Assembly: GCA_024277695.1 (NCBI GenBank) | Contig: JAJRUR010000005.1 | Location: forward strand, 1-7,200 | DNA from: Bacteroidota bacterium | Lineage (GTDB): Bacteria; Bacteroidota; Bacteroidia; Chitinophagales; Saprospiraceae | Direction: 5' to 3' | Length of the DNA stretch: 7,200 nucleotides | Shown here: positions 1 to 5,435 of the stretch, one piece after another | How the letters are laid out: every line of letters starts with the position of its first letter | Position numbering within the stretch: position 1 is the stretch's first letter | Notes under the pieces: generated by a model | Databases searched by the model: none | What the model saw: the letters and a program-made list of their open reading frames with translations, nothing else | Told to the model about the DNA's origin: nothing | Program-made: the position numbers and the translations under genes

Positions 1-97
1 AGAGAGATAAAAGATATGGTTTTAAAATAATATTTGCTTGGGGTGTTGGAAGTGATGTTTTTAGCCGCAAGATTACACCCCGTTGGAGGCAAAAAGA

Positions 98-510
98 GTC
101 CTCCCCCTAACCCCCTGCAGAGGGATTGTCCTCCCCCTAACCCCCTCCAAAGAGGGACACCGTCACTACGAGGCGGCACGACGAAGCAGTCGCATCCTTC
201 GGAGCCGGTTCTGACTGCAAGGGTGGTAAAAAGAGTCCTCCCCCTAACCCCCTCCAAAGGGGGACATCGTCACTGCGAGGAGGTACAACGAAGCAGTCTC
301 ATCAGTACGGAGACGATTCTGACTGCAAGGGAGGCAAAAAGAGTCCTCCCCCTAACCCCCTCCAAAGGGATTGTCCTCCCCCTAACCCCCTCCAAAGGGG
401 GACACCGTCACTGCGAGGAGGTACGACGAAGCAGTCTCATCAGTACGGAGACGGTTCTGACTACAAAGGAGGTAAAAAGAGTCCTCCCCCTAACCCCTCC
501 AAAGGGGGAC
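98..510. repeat. Repeat family A, six copies, C-rich hairpin element
   Basis: Copies start at 98, 128, 235, 343, 373 and 481. Each begins GTCCTCCCCCTAACCCC, and full copies end TCCAAAGGGGGAC. Each copy contains a short hairpin. The best are CCCCCT-CCAA-AGGGGG at 248-263 and 386-401. The other copies differ in sequence but still fold: CCCT-GCAG-AGGG at 113-124, CCCTC-CAAA-GAGGG at 143-156, CCCT-CCAA-AGGG at 358-369 and CCCCT-CCAA-AGGGG at 494-507. The outer GTCC and GGAC ends are also complementary, so whole copies could fold further. Copies 98 and 343 are shortened (AGGGATT) and lead straight into the next A copy. No T-run follows, so an ordinary intrinsic terminator is unlikely. A dispersed palindromic element is the simplest reading. 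Confidence 0.85.
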
Positions 511-565
511 ATCGTCACGACGAGGAGGCATGACGAAGCAGACTCGCCAATCCTTTGGGGTAAAG
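161..565. repeat. Repeat family B, four copies of about 75 bp
   Basis: Copies lie at 161-234, 268-342, 406-480 and 513 to about 565; the last is degenerate after about 50 bp. The core reads CGTCACTGCGAGGAGGTACG followed by ACGAAGCAGTCTC. The tail is GGTTCTGACTGCAAGG plus GAGG(C/T)AAAAAGA and runs directly into the next A element. Short inverted repeats are visible in copies 2 and 3: ACTGC/GCAGT (272-276 with 293-297) and GTCTC/GAGAC (296-300 with 310-314). Copies 2 and 3 are nearly identical, copy 1 differs at several positions and copy 4 is the most decayed. The core recalls the widespread GTCATTGCGAG-type dispersed repeats that are often mistranslated as protein; this comparison is from memory. 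Confidence 0.85.
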
Positions 566-625
566 ACACTGTGAAGCTGTTGAATATTATTAGCTACCCA
601 GACCAAACTATATATATGTTTTAGC

Positions 626-633
626 TACTTTTG
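626..633 (+). promoter_or_regulatory. Candidate -7 element for glycyl-tRNA synthetase
   Basis: TACTTTTG matches the Bacteroidota -7 consensus TAnnTTTG exactly. It lies 28 bases before the chosen ATG, giving an expected transcript start near 638-640 and a short leader. No TTG is seen at the usual -33 distance, so the call rests on one element only. Confidence 0.4.
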
Positions 634-661
634 CCCTTTGTAGTATCATAAGAGTTTGTAC

Positions 662-2197
662 ATGGACCTTAAACAGATTATCAGTCACGCCAAAGAATAT
701 GGATTTATCTATCCCTCAAGCGAGATCTATGATGGCCTCGCAGCCACTTATGATTATGGTCCCCTCGGAGTAGAGCTCAAGAACAATATTAAGAACTACT
801 GGTGGAAGTCCATGGTACATATGCACCAAAACATAGTAGGACTGGATGCTGCTATCTTTATGCATCCCAAAACATGGAAAGCTTCAGGTCATGTCGATGC
901 CTTCAATGATCCGCTGATTGATAATAAGGATTCTAAGAAACGCTATAGAGCAGATGTTTTGATCGAGGACTATATCTCCAAAATAGAAACAAAAATCAAT
1001 AAGGAACTGGCAAAAGCTCAAAAACGCTTTGGCGAAAGCTTTGATCCGCAAAAATACCGCAAAGAAAATACTCGAGTAGCCGGCTATATAGAAAAAATAG
1101 AAAGCATCAATAGCAGGATGAATACAGCTTTGTCCTCCGGACAGTTGGATGATCTCAAAAAGCTCATCGAAGAGTTGGGCATCGCTTGTCCTGTATCCGG
1201 CTCCAAAAACTGGACAGAAGTCAGACAATTCAATCTGATGTTCTCTACGCAACTGGGCAATATAGCCGGTGATGATGGTGTACTCTATCTTCGGCCGGAG
1301 ACTGCACAAGGGATCTTTGTAAATTTTCTCAACGTCCAAAAATCCTCTCGGGCCAAAATACCTTTTGGTATCGCTCAGATCGGTAAAGCTTTTCGCAACG
1401 AAATCATCGCACGACAATTTATCTTCCGTATGCGCGAATTTGAACAAATGGAAATGCAGTTTTTTGTACGTCCAGGAGACGAAATGCAGTGGTATGATTA
1501 TTGGAAAAATACTCGGATGCACTGGCATCAGGCTCTAGGAACCCCTATAGATCACCTCAGATACCATGATCATGAAAATCTAGCCCATTATGCCAATGCT
1601 GCCGTTGATATCCAATATCGTTTTCCTTTTGGTTTTAAAGAGTTGGAGGGCATCCACAGTCGTACGGATTTTGATCTGTCACAGCACCAAGAACTCTCGG
1701 GCAAAAAACTCCGATACTTTGATCCTGAGATCAACGAATCTTATGTACCTTACGTGATCGAAACTTCCATCGGGGTAGATCGTATGTTTTTGGCTTTGCT
1801 CAGCGAGTACCTCACAGAAGAAGAAGTACCGGATACACAAGAAGGTGCTACCAGAACGGTATTTAAGATCCATCCCGCCCTCGCTCCGGTCAAATGTGCT
1901 GTCATGCCCTTACTCAAAAATAAACCTGATCTCATCGCAAAAGCCAAAGCCCTATTTGATGACTTGCGCCTAGACTTTAACTGTCAGTATGACGAAAAAG
2001 ATGCTATCGGCAGACGCTATAGACGTCAAGATGCCATCGGGACTCCATTCTGTGTTACGATCGATTTTGATAGCTTGGAAGACCAGCAGGTTACTGTCCG
2101 TGAGCGAGATGCACTGACGCAAGATCGTATCTCAATAGAGCAGGTTGCATCTTATATAGATCAGCGAGTACAACTGAGTACATTGCTCAAAAAATAA
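662..2197 (+). CDS. glyQS: Glycine--tRNA ligase, single-chain class II type
   Basis: Charges tRNA-Gly with glycine in the cytoplasm, in two steps through glycyl-adenylate; this type normally acts as a homodimer. The 511-residue product is full length. It opens with a family-typical segment (EYGFIYPSSEIYDGLAATYD, 12-31). The glycine-specific RPETAQG is at 211-217. Class II motif 2 spans FRNEI (244-248) to RMREFEQMEMQFF (256-268), and motif 3 is IGVDRMFLALL (370-380). The C-terminal anticodon-binding domain runs from about 405 to 505. A charged insertion fills about 86-170. At 176-179 the sequence is CPVS, where many relatives have a zinc-type CPxC pair, so the second Cys is absent. ATG at 662 is chosen over the TTG at 656, two codons upstream, because it starts the conserved N-terminus; no strong ribosome binding site precedes either. 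The gene is monocistronic here and converges with rmuC, with only 30 bases between the stops and no obvious terminator in that gap. Confidence 0.97.
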   Translation: MDLKQIISHAKEYGFIYPSSEIYDGLAATYDYGPLGVELKNNIKNYWWKSMVHMHQNIVGLDAAIFMHPKTWKASGHVDAFNDPLIDNKDSKKRYRADVLIEDYISKIETKINKELAKAQKRFGESFDPQKYRKENTRVAGYIEKIESINSRMNTALSSGQLDDLKKLIEELGIACPVSGSKNWTEVRQFNLMFSTQLGNIAGDDGVLYLRPETAQGIFVNFLNVQKSSRAKIPFGIAQIGKAFRNEIIARQFIFRMREFEQMEMQFFVRPGDEMQWYDYWKNTRMHWHQALGTPIDHLRYHDHENLAHYANAAVDIQYRFPFGFKELEGIHSRTDFDLSQHQELSGKKLRYFDPEINESYVPYVIETSIGVDRMFLALLSEYLTEEEVPDTQEGATRTVFKIHPALAPVKCAVMPLLKNKPDLIAKAKALFDDLRLDFNCQYDEKDAIGRRYRRQDAIGTPFCVTIDFDSLEDQQVTVRERDALTQDRISIEQVASYIDQRVQLSTLLKK

Positions 2198-2227
2198 ATA
2201 TCTGTATTATACGTCTGCCAATGCGGT

Positions 2228-3649
2228 TCACTCAGACTCTGCGCGGTGGATCCACCCGGTTTCTATTTGTTTATTGGCTTTGGCCCCTAGAGTTTTGAGT
2301 TTTTCTGCTCTTCGGATGAGGTTGCCACTGCCGTCTACGATTTTATTCATTGCGGCATCGTAGGATCTTTTTGTCGTATCCATTTGTTGACCCAATTTCT
2401 TTAGGTCATCAAGCAGTCCGGTAAATTTGTCGTACATCTTACCGGCTTCTTTGGCTATTTCGAGGGCGTTACGACGTTGTTTTTCATTTTTCCAACGCGC
2501 ATCGATAGTTTTTAAGGTAGCCAGTAAAGTGGATGGAGTGACGATGATGATATTTTTTTCAAAAGCATCGAGATATAAATTTTCATCGTAGGCGATCGCT
2601 GAGGCGAATGCGGTTTCGATAGGTATAAACATGAGTACAAAGTCAGGCCCACCATCGATGAGTTCGTGATAGGATTTGGAGCTGAGGCTCTGGATATGTC
2701 TAAGGATAGCTTGGGTATGTTCTTTTTGATAATTTGTACGCTCCTGCTCCGTATCTGCATTGATCATTTTTTCATAAGCGATCAGGGAGACTTTGGAGTC
2801 GATAATCATATGGGTTTCGTCCGGCATATGGATGAGGACATCCGGATGATATCGGCGTCCTTCTTCGTCCGTAAGATGTGCTTGAGTGATGTACTCTACG
2901 CCTTTGGTGAGTCCTGACTTTTCGAGGACTCTTTCGAGGACGAGTTCACCCCAATTGCCTTGCATTTTTTTATCACCTTTGAGTGCCTTGGTCAGATTAT
3001 TGGCTTCTTGACTGATTTTTTGGTTGAGCTCTTGGAGTTGCTTGAGCTCTTGACGAAGACCGGCCTGCTGCTCCACCGAATCGCGGTGTACTTGGTTTAC
3101 CCGCTTTTCAAAACTCACGATACGCTCTTTGAGCGGCTCAAGTACATCTTTGAGATGTTCTTTAGACTGACCTTTGAAGACTTTGTTCTTTTCTTCGAAT
3201 ATTTTATTGGCCAGATTTTCAAATCGTTCTTCGAGTTGTACTACGTTACTTTTGTGCTCTTCGAATTGGTTTTCGATAGTTTTGGCATGATGCAAGGCTA
3301 CTGCAAGATCTGAAGATAGCCGATCTTTATCTTCGGTGGCTTTTTGGAGGAGTTGCCGCTCTTGGGCAAATTCGGTTTTGAGGATTTGGAGCTGTTCACC
3401 CAGCTGTCGGAGATTAGCTTCAGCAACATCCCGCTCGGAGCGATAGCTGTTGTTTTGGGCTTGGAGTTCTGTTAGGCTTAGTTGCTCTTGGCGCAATCGC
3501 TGCTCTGTTTCTTCAAGGAGTTTTTTTGTAGATTGGAGTTGGGATTGAAGTAGTTTGATATCTGCAGCAGATTTAAAATGATGGATGATATAGGAGATGA
3601 TAGCGCCTATGACTAAGCCGATGATAAGGTATAAGATCAATTCGTTCAT
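2228..3649 (-). CDS. rmuC: RmuC family DNA recombination/maintenance protein
   Basis: RmuC proteins are inner-membrane-anchored proteins with a restriction-endonuclease-like core. In E. coli, RmuC limits inversions at short inverted repeats; the exact reaction is not settled. The 473-residue product has one N-terminal membrane segment (about 3-22), a long Gln/Glu/Lys-rich coiled coil (about 27-215) and then the conserved RmuC domain. Recognisable landmarks are GNWGE (221-225), HPDVLI (258-263) and IIDSKVSL (272-279), in which D260, D274 and K276 fit a PD-(D/E)xK-like centre. PSTLLATLK (362-370) and ARWKNEKQ (374-381) follow. The start is ATG at 3649. An in-frame ATG at 3697 would add 16 residues (MQQNDAKANHYSYFCI) in front of the membrane helix and looks non-native. 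No partner gene lies beside it, so it is probably transcribed alone. A role in handling nearby hairpin repeats would be speculation. Confidence 0.95.
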   Translation of the reverse strand: MNELILYLIIGLVIGAIISYIIHHFKSAADIKLLQSQLQSTKKLLEETEQRLRQEQLSLTELQAQNNSYRSERDVAEANLRQLGEQLQILKTEFAQERQLLQKATEDKDRLSSDLAVALHHAKTIENQFEEHKSNVVQLEERFENLANKIFEEKNKVFKGQSKEHLKDVLEPLKERIVSFEKRVNQVHRDSVEQQAGLRQELKQLQELNQKISQEANNLTKALKGDKKMQGNWGELVLERVLEKSGLTKGVEYITQAHLTDEEGRRYHPDVLIHMPDETHMIIDSKVSLIAYEKMINADTEQERTNYQKEHTQAILRHIQSLSSKSYHELIDGGPDFVLMFIPIETAFASAIAYDENLYLDAFEKNIIIVTPSTLLATLKTIDARWKNEKQRRNALEIAKEAGKMYDKFTGLLDDLKKLGQQMDTTKRSYDAAMNKIVDGSGNLIRRAEKLKTLGAKANKQIETGWIHRAESE

Positions 3650-3653
3650 AATA

Positions 3654-3661
3654 CAAAAATA
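3654..3661 (-). promoter_or_regulatory. Candidate -7 element just before rmuC
   Basis: Read on the minus strand, TATTTTTG matches TAnnTTTG exactly and ends only four bases before the rmuC ATG. If used, transcription would begin at or next to the start codon, giving a leaderless or nearly leaderless mRNA. There is no TTG at the expected -33 spacing, and the local AT richness makes a chance match plausible. Confidence 0.3.
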
Positions 3662-3737
3662 ACTATAATGATTGGCTTTTGCGTCATTCTGCTGCACCGA
3701 AGTGTATGATGAGTAGTGAAGCGTGCACTTAATACAA

Positions 3738-3791
3738 TACCGATTGTACTATAAATACTACCAACTATACAATGAATAGTACCAACTATAC
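3738..3791. promoter_or_regulatory. 21-bp phased direct repeats, LytTR-like operator candidate
   Basis: TACCAACTATAC occurs at 3759-3770 and again at 3780-3791, exactly 21 bp apart. The identity extends one or two bases on each side (TA(C/G)TACCAACTATACA). A weaker copy, TACCGATTGTAC, lies exactly 21 bp earlier, at 3738-3749. On the opposite strand the core is ATAGTTGGT. This agrees at eight of nine positions with the general LytTR-domain site, (T/A)(A/C)(C/A)GTTN(A/G)(T/G), quoted from memory. LytTR regulators of the AgrA/AlgR type bind direct repeats spaced by two helical turns. The two good copies end about 31 bases before the TACATTTG element at 3823, a fitting place for an activator of the rightward gene. 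They could also act on rmuC, about 110 bases away. The repeat is seen directly; the operator role is inferred. Confidence 0.55.
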
Positions 3792-3822
3792 ATTACTCCA
3801 TACAGCATAAGTATAAGCATTC

Positions 3823-3830
3823 TACATTTG
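3823..3830 (+). promoter_or_regulatory. Candidate -7 element for the 130-residue gene
   Basis: TACATTTG matches TAnnTTTG exactly. A transcript start near 3836 would leave a leader of about 54 bases before ATG 3890. There is no TTG at the -33 distance, which would be consistent with an activator-dependent promoter given the phased repeats directly upstream. Confidence 0.45.
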
Positions 3831-3889
3831 CTATCGAAAACACACTATAGATAATGCAGATATATTAAAACGCAAAAAAACCAAGAATT

Positions 3890-4282
3890 ATGGCTAGTGT
3901 AAGAGATGTCCACATAGATATATGCCAAAAAGATGCCCTAGGGCAGATATACCTGAAACTGGATTTTTTAGAGGAAGAGTGTAAAAAAAATCAAGATTTT
4001 GAACTCTTTACAGCATTGATCGAAGAGTACAAGGACGCAGATGTATTTCTTTGCTCACCCTTGTTGACTCTAGGTACTGAAAGTCATACAGAAGAAGCAT
4101 TGTTTTGGGTGGATAGTCGCTCGGTGCGACCTAATGGATTATCTACCTTGTCGATCACTATTGACTGTACAGGACAACTGCACTCGCTAGATGATGCTTC
4201 TGTGTATAGAGCCGTTGTCTATCTGATACCTAAAGTAAAAACAGAGATCGCTTGGTCCGAGCAGTTAGTTTCAACTGAATGA
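3890..4282 (+). CDS. Unrecognised 130-residue cytoplasmic protein
   Basis: I do not recognise this protein family. The product is 130 residues, clearly acidic, with no signal peptide, lipobox or membrane segment, so it is probably cytoplasmic. The N-terminal half looks largely helical, with an acidic stretch LDFLEEECKKNQDFELFTAL (24-43). The C-terminal half suggests alternating beta strands (LFWVDSRSV 61-69, LSTLSITID 84-92, VYRAVVYLIP 105-114). Three Cys residues (12, 31, 55) sit in the first half and one more lies in the second half, at CTG. The ATG at 3890 is the first in frame after the candidate promoter and is preceded by an A-rich leader without a clear Shine-Dalgarno sequence. The gene stands alone between the phased repeats and a strong terminator, which argues for a real, separately controlled gene. 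Shadow frames on the other strand are short, which supports this frame. Confidence 0.7.
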   Translation: MASVRDVHIDICQKDALGQIYLKLDFLEEECKKNQDFELFTALIEEYKDADVFLCSPLLTLGTESHTEEALFWVDSRSVRPNGLSTLSITIDCTGQLHSLDDASVYRAVVYLIPKVKTEIAWSEQLVSTE

Positions 4283-4289
4283 AAAAAAA

Positions 4290-4353
4290 ATAACTAGTTA
4301 TGATACCATATACAATTAATCCCTTCACTCCCTACAAAACCAGCTTTTTGTAG
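4290..4353. other. Palindrome and hairpin downstream of the 130-residue gene
   Basis: ATAACTAGTTAT at 4290-4301 is a perfect 12-bp palindrome eight bases after the stop codon at 4280-4282. A second inverted repeat pairs CTACAAAA (4332-4339) with TTTTGTAG (4346-4353) across a six-base loop. Neither is followed by a run of T on the plus strand. They may stabilise the mRNA 3' end or be remnants of regulatory sites; no function is claimed. Confidence 0.5.
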
Positions 4354-4379
4354 CCTCACCTATACAGCGATACGATGAC

Positions 4380-4424
4380 GAGGAGATTTTTTTCCAGCTC
4401 AGGAAAAAGCTCCTCTTTTTTTTT
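4380..4424 (+). terminator. Intrinsic terminator for the 130-residue gene
   Basis: GAGGAG (4380-4385) pairs with CTCCTC (4410-4415), and TTTTTCC pairs with GGAAAAA inside it, separated by a small internal loop and closed by a six-base loop. Nine T residues follow (4416-4424). This is a strong bipartite stem with a U-tract on the plus strand, about 100 bases after the stop codon. The minus-strand reading lacks a T-run after the stem, so it serves the rightward transcript. It also separates that transcript from the convergent lipoprotein gene. Confidence 0.8.
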
Positions 4425-4466
4425 GGGGGGAGATTGTCCCCTTGTAGCTGTCCGCAAAAGAAATAA

Positions 4467-5162
4467 TTATCGCGAACTTATCTGTCGGGCATCAAATAAT
4501 AAGCTATGGTCTTTTCCGTCCCAACGACCAATGATCCGAGTACTCCCTGTATGCTCAATGCGTGGAAAAACAATATCTCTGACGAGTGTGTCGCCAGGAT
4601 AAATACGCTCTTTATATAACACACCTATTTCAAAATATTGAGTTTCCTCGTCCAAGTTTCTTTCATATTCCTTCGATGCACTGTTCGCATCGGCAAAGTA
4701 CGCCAGCCTTTCTGCACCATAAAATACGCCTTCTATCAAATTGGCCCCAGGCGTAATGGCTAGCGCTACCATCTCCAGACCAAAAAGCACTCCTTCCAAA
4801 ATATTACCGGATTTTCGTCTCGTTTTTTCAGACTTTTTTTCTCCCTGCAAGTATTCAATGTGCTCTAATGGATTGATGGCTTTGTAGGCTTGCACAGCTA
4901 CCGGATTTTCTATGGTTTCAATCCAAAAATCATCATATGCAATATCTAAGGACTGCTCCTTGAAGTTGATGATTTGACATTCAAAAATCAAATAATTTCC
5001 GGCATCGCCTATAAATTGCATTCGCCAGTCGATAGCATCCTCGAGAGGGTCTGATTCTAATCTTTTGGCAGGTATTTCTGCAAAATCCAGACTGGTATAA
5101 ACGGGCGAGCACCCCAATAACAGTACACTTAACCAAATGAACACAATATGTACATACTTCAT
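4467..5162 (-). CDS. Predicted lipoprotein of unknown function with duplicated motif
   Basis: This 231-residue protein has a classic lipoprotein signal: positive start, hydrophobic stretch and the lipobox LLGC (15-18) with Cys18 as the lipidated residue, so it is envelope-anchored. I do not recognise the family. Residues about 40-100 look like a small beta domain (WRMQFIGDAGNYLIFECQII). A charged linker (GEKKSEKTRRKSG, 97-109) follows. Next is a duplicated amphipathic motif: NILEGVLFGLEMVALA (110-125) and NLIEGVFYGAERLAYF (131-146), 21 residues apart, sharing N, E, G, V, G, E and A. The C-terminal part (about 165-225) is again beta-like and ends near GRWDGKDHSLLFDARQ. ATG at 5162 is chosen because the signal peptide starts there. 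The upstream ATG at 5213 lies inside the promoter -33 element and adds a non-signal-like extension. Confidence 0.85.
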   Translation of the reverse strand: MKYVHIVFIWLSVLLLGCSPVYTSLDFAEIPAKRLESDPLEDAIDWRMQFIGDAGNYLIFECQIINFKEQSLDIAYDDFWIETIENPVAVQAYKAINPLEHIEYLQGEKKSEKTRRKSGNILEGVLFGLEMVALAITPGANLIEGVFYGAERLAYFADANSASKEYERNLDEETQYFEIGVLYKERIYPGDTLVRDIVFPRIEHTGSTRIIGRWDGKDHSLLFDARQISSR

Positions 5163-5182
5163 ATCGCCAATAAAAATAATAA

Positions 5183-5213
5183 CAAAGACAGTCTTACCGT
5201 TTAGATTTAACAA
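5183..5213 (-). promoter_or_regulatory. Bacteroidota-type promoter for the lipoprotein gene
   Basis: On the minus strand, TTG (5213-5211) is followed by exactly 20 bases and then TGTCTTTG (5190-5183). That is one mismatch from TAnnTTTG, at the -33/-7 spacing known for Bacteroidota. The expected transcript start is near 5177, about 15 bases before ATG 5162. This is the only site in the window where both elements are present at the right distance, and it rules out the longer start codon. Confidence 0.65.
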
Positions 5214-5337
5214 GATTTTAACCCAATTCGTGATCCGCTATATAGCTTTAAACGGCGATTATCCGCTAAATGTTACAAGATATCAAGTCGATCTATCCGG
5301 TTATACATTAGAGCTTTTTAGAAAATGCCCTTTGCCT

Positions 5338-5406
5338 TAAATTTGTAGGCGCACGATAGAAAATAAAATTTATATAATCCAAAATACATATTTTATACTA
5401 TTTTTG
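5338..5406 (+). promoter_or_regulatory. Two candidate -7 elements upstream of the DUF4412-like gene
   Basis: TAAATTTG (5338-5345) and TATTTTTG (5399-5406) both match TAnnTTTG exactly and point rightward. The second lies 29 bases before ATG 5436 and is the likelier main promoter. Neither has a clear TTG at -33, and the surrounding sequence is very AT-rich, so at least one may be a chance match. In the rest of the divergent gap (5214-5337) I see only a GCTATATAGC palindrome (5237-5246) and a short direct repeat, ATCCGCTA (5233 and 5261). Confidence 0.4.
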
Positions 5407-5435
5407 TACATATCCAATATGAAAATTAAAAAATT

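Larger units (their letters stand above)
84..565. repeat. Composite tandem repeat array (A-A-B-A-B, twice)
   Basis: This gene-free stretch is built from two alternating motifs. A is a C-rich element of about 30 bp and B is an element of about 75 bp. The order is A1 A2 B1 A3 B2, then A4 A5 B3 A6 B4. Corresponding elements of the two halves lie 245-246 bp apart (A1/A4 98/343, A2/A5 128/373, B1/B3 161/406, A3/A6 235/481, B2/B4 268/513), so the array is a higher-order duplication. The simple A-B pitch is 107-108 bp and the A-A doublet pitch is 30 bp. Positions 84-97 match the tail of a B element and suggest an older copy to the left. The region is visibly richer in G+C than its neighbours. Many copies keep the same reading phase, which leaves a spurious open frame (34-624). 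Similar C-rich and GCGAGGAGG-type repeats are dispersed in some bacterial genomes, including Bacteroidota; that link is from memory. Function is unknown. Confidence 0.9.

Noticed and set aside
98..510. Series of intrinsic terminators
   Set aside because: The A hairpins have G-C stems but no T-run follows on either strand.
98..565. CRISPR array
   Set aside because: Spacers are not unique: the sequence between A copies is itself the repeated B element, the spacing alternates 30 and 108 bp, and no cas genes are seen.
34..624. Open frame of 196 codons across the repeat array
   Set aside because: It is made almost entirely of translated A and B repeats, stays open because repeat pitches are multiples of three, switches the reading phase of A units after the 107-bp step, and has no ribosome binding site or domain.
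884..1528. Minus-strand open frame of 214 codons inside glycyl-tRNA synthetase
   Set aside because: It lies wholly within a well-supported gene, has no family resemblance and reflects the codon use of the sense strand.
2198..2227. Shared terminator between glycyl-tRNA synthetase and rmuC
   Set aside because: The 30-base gap shows no inverted repeat with a T-run on either strand.
2960..3313. Plus-strand open frame inside rmuC
   Set aside because: Antisense shadow of the coiled-coil region; its Leu/Phe-rich translation is the complement of Glu/Gln/Lys-rich codons.
4375..4602. Plus-strand 75-codon frame over the terminator
   Set aside because: It begins inside the terminator stem and overlaps the lipoprotein gene's 3' end; the Ser/Phe/Gly-rich start is a product of the hairpin.
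5137..5340. Plus-strand 67-codon frame in the divergent gap
   Set aside because: It starts within the lipoprotein signal-peptide region on the opposite strand, runs across that gene's promoter and shows no domain or ribosome binding site.
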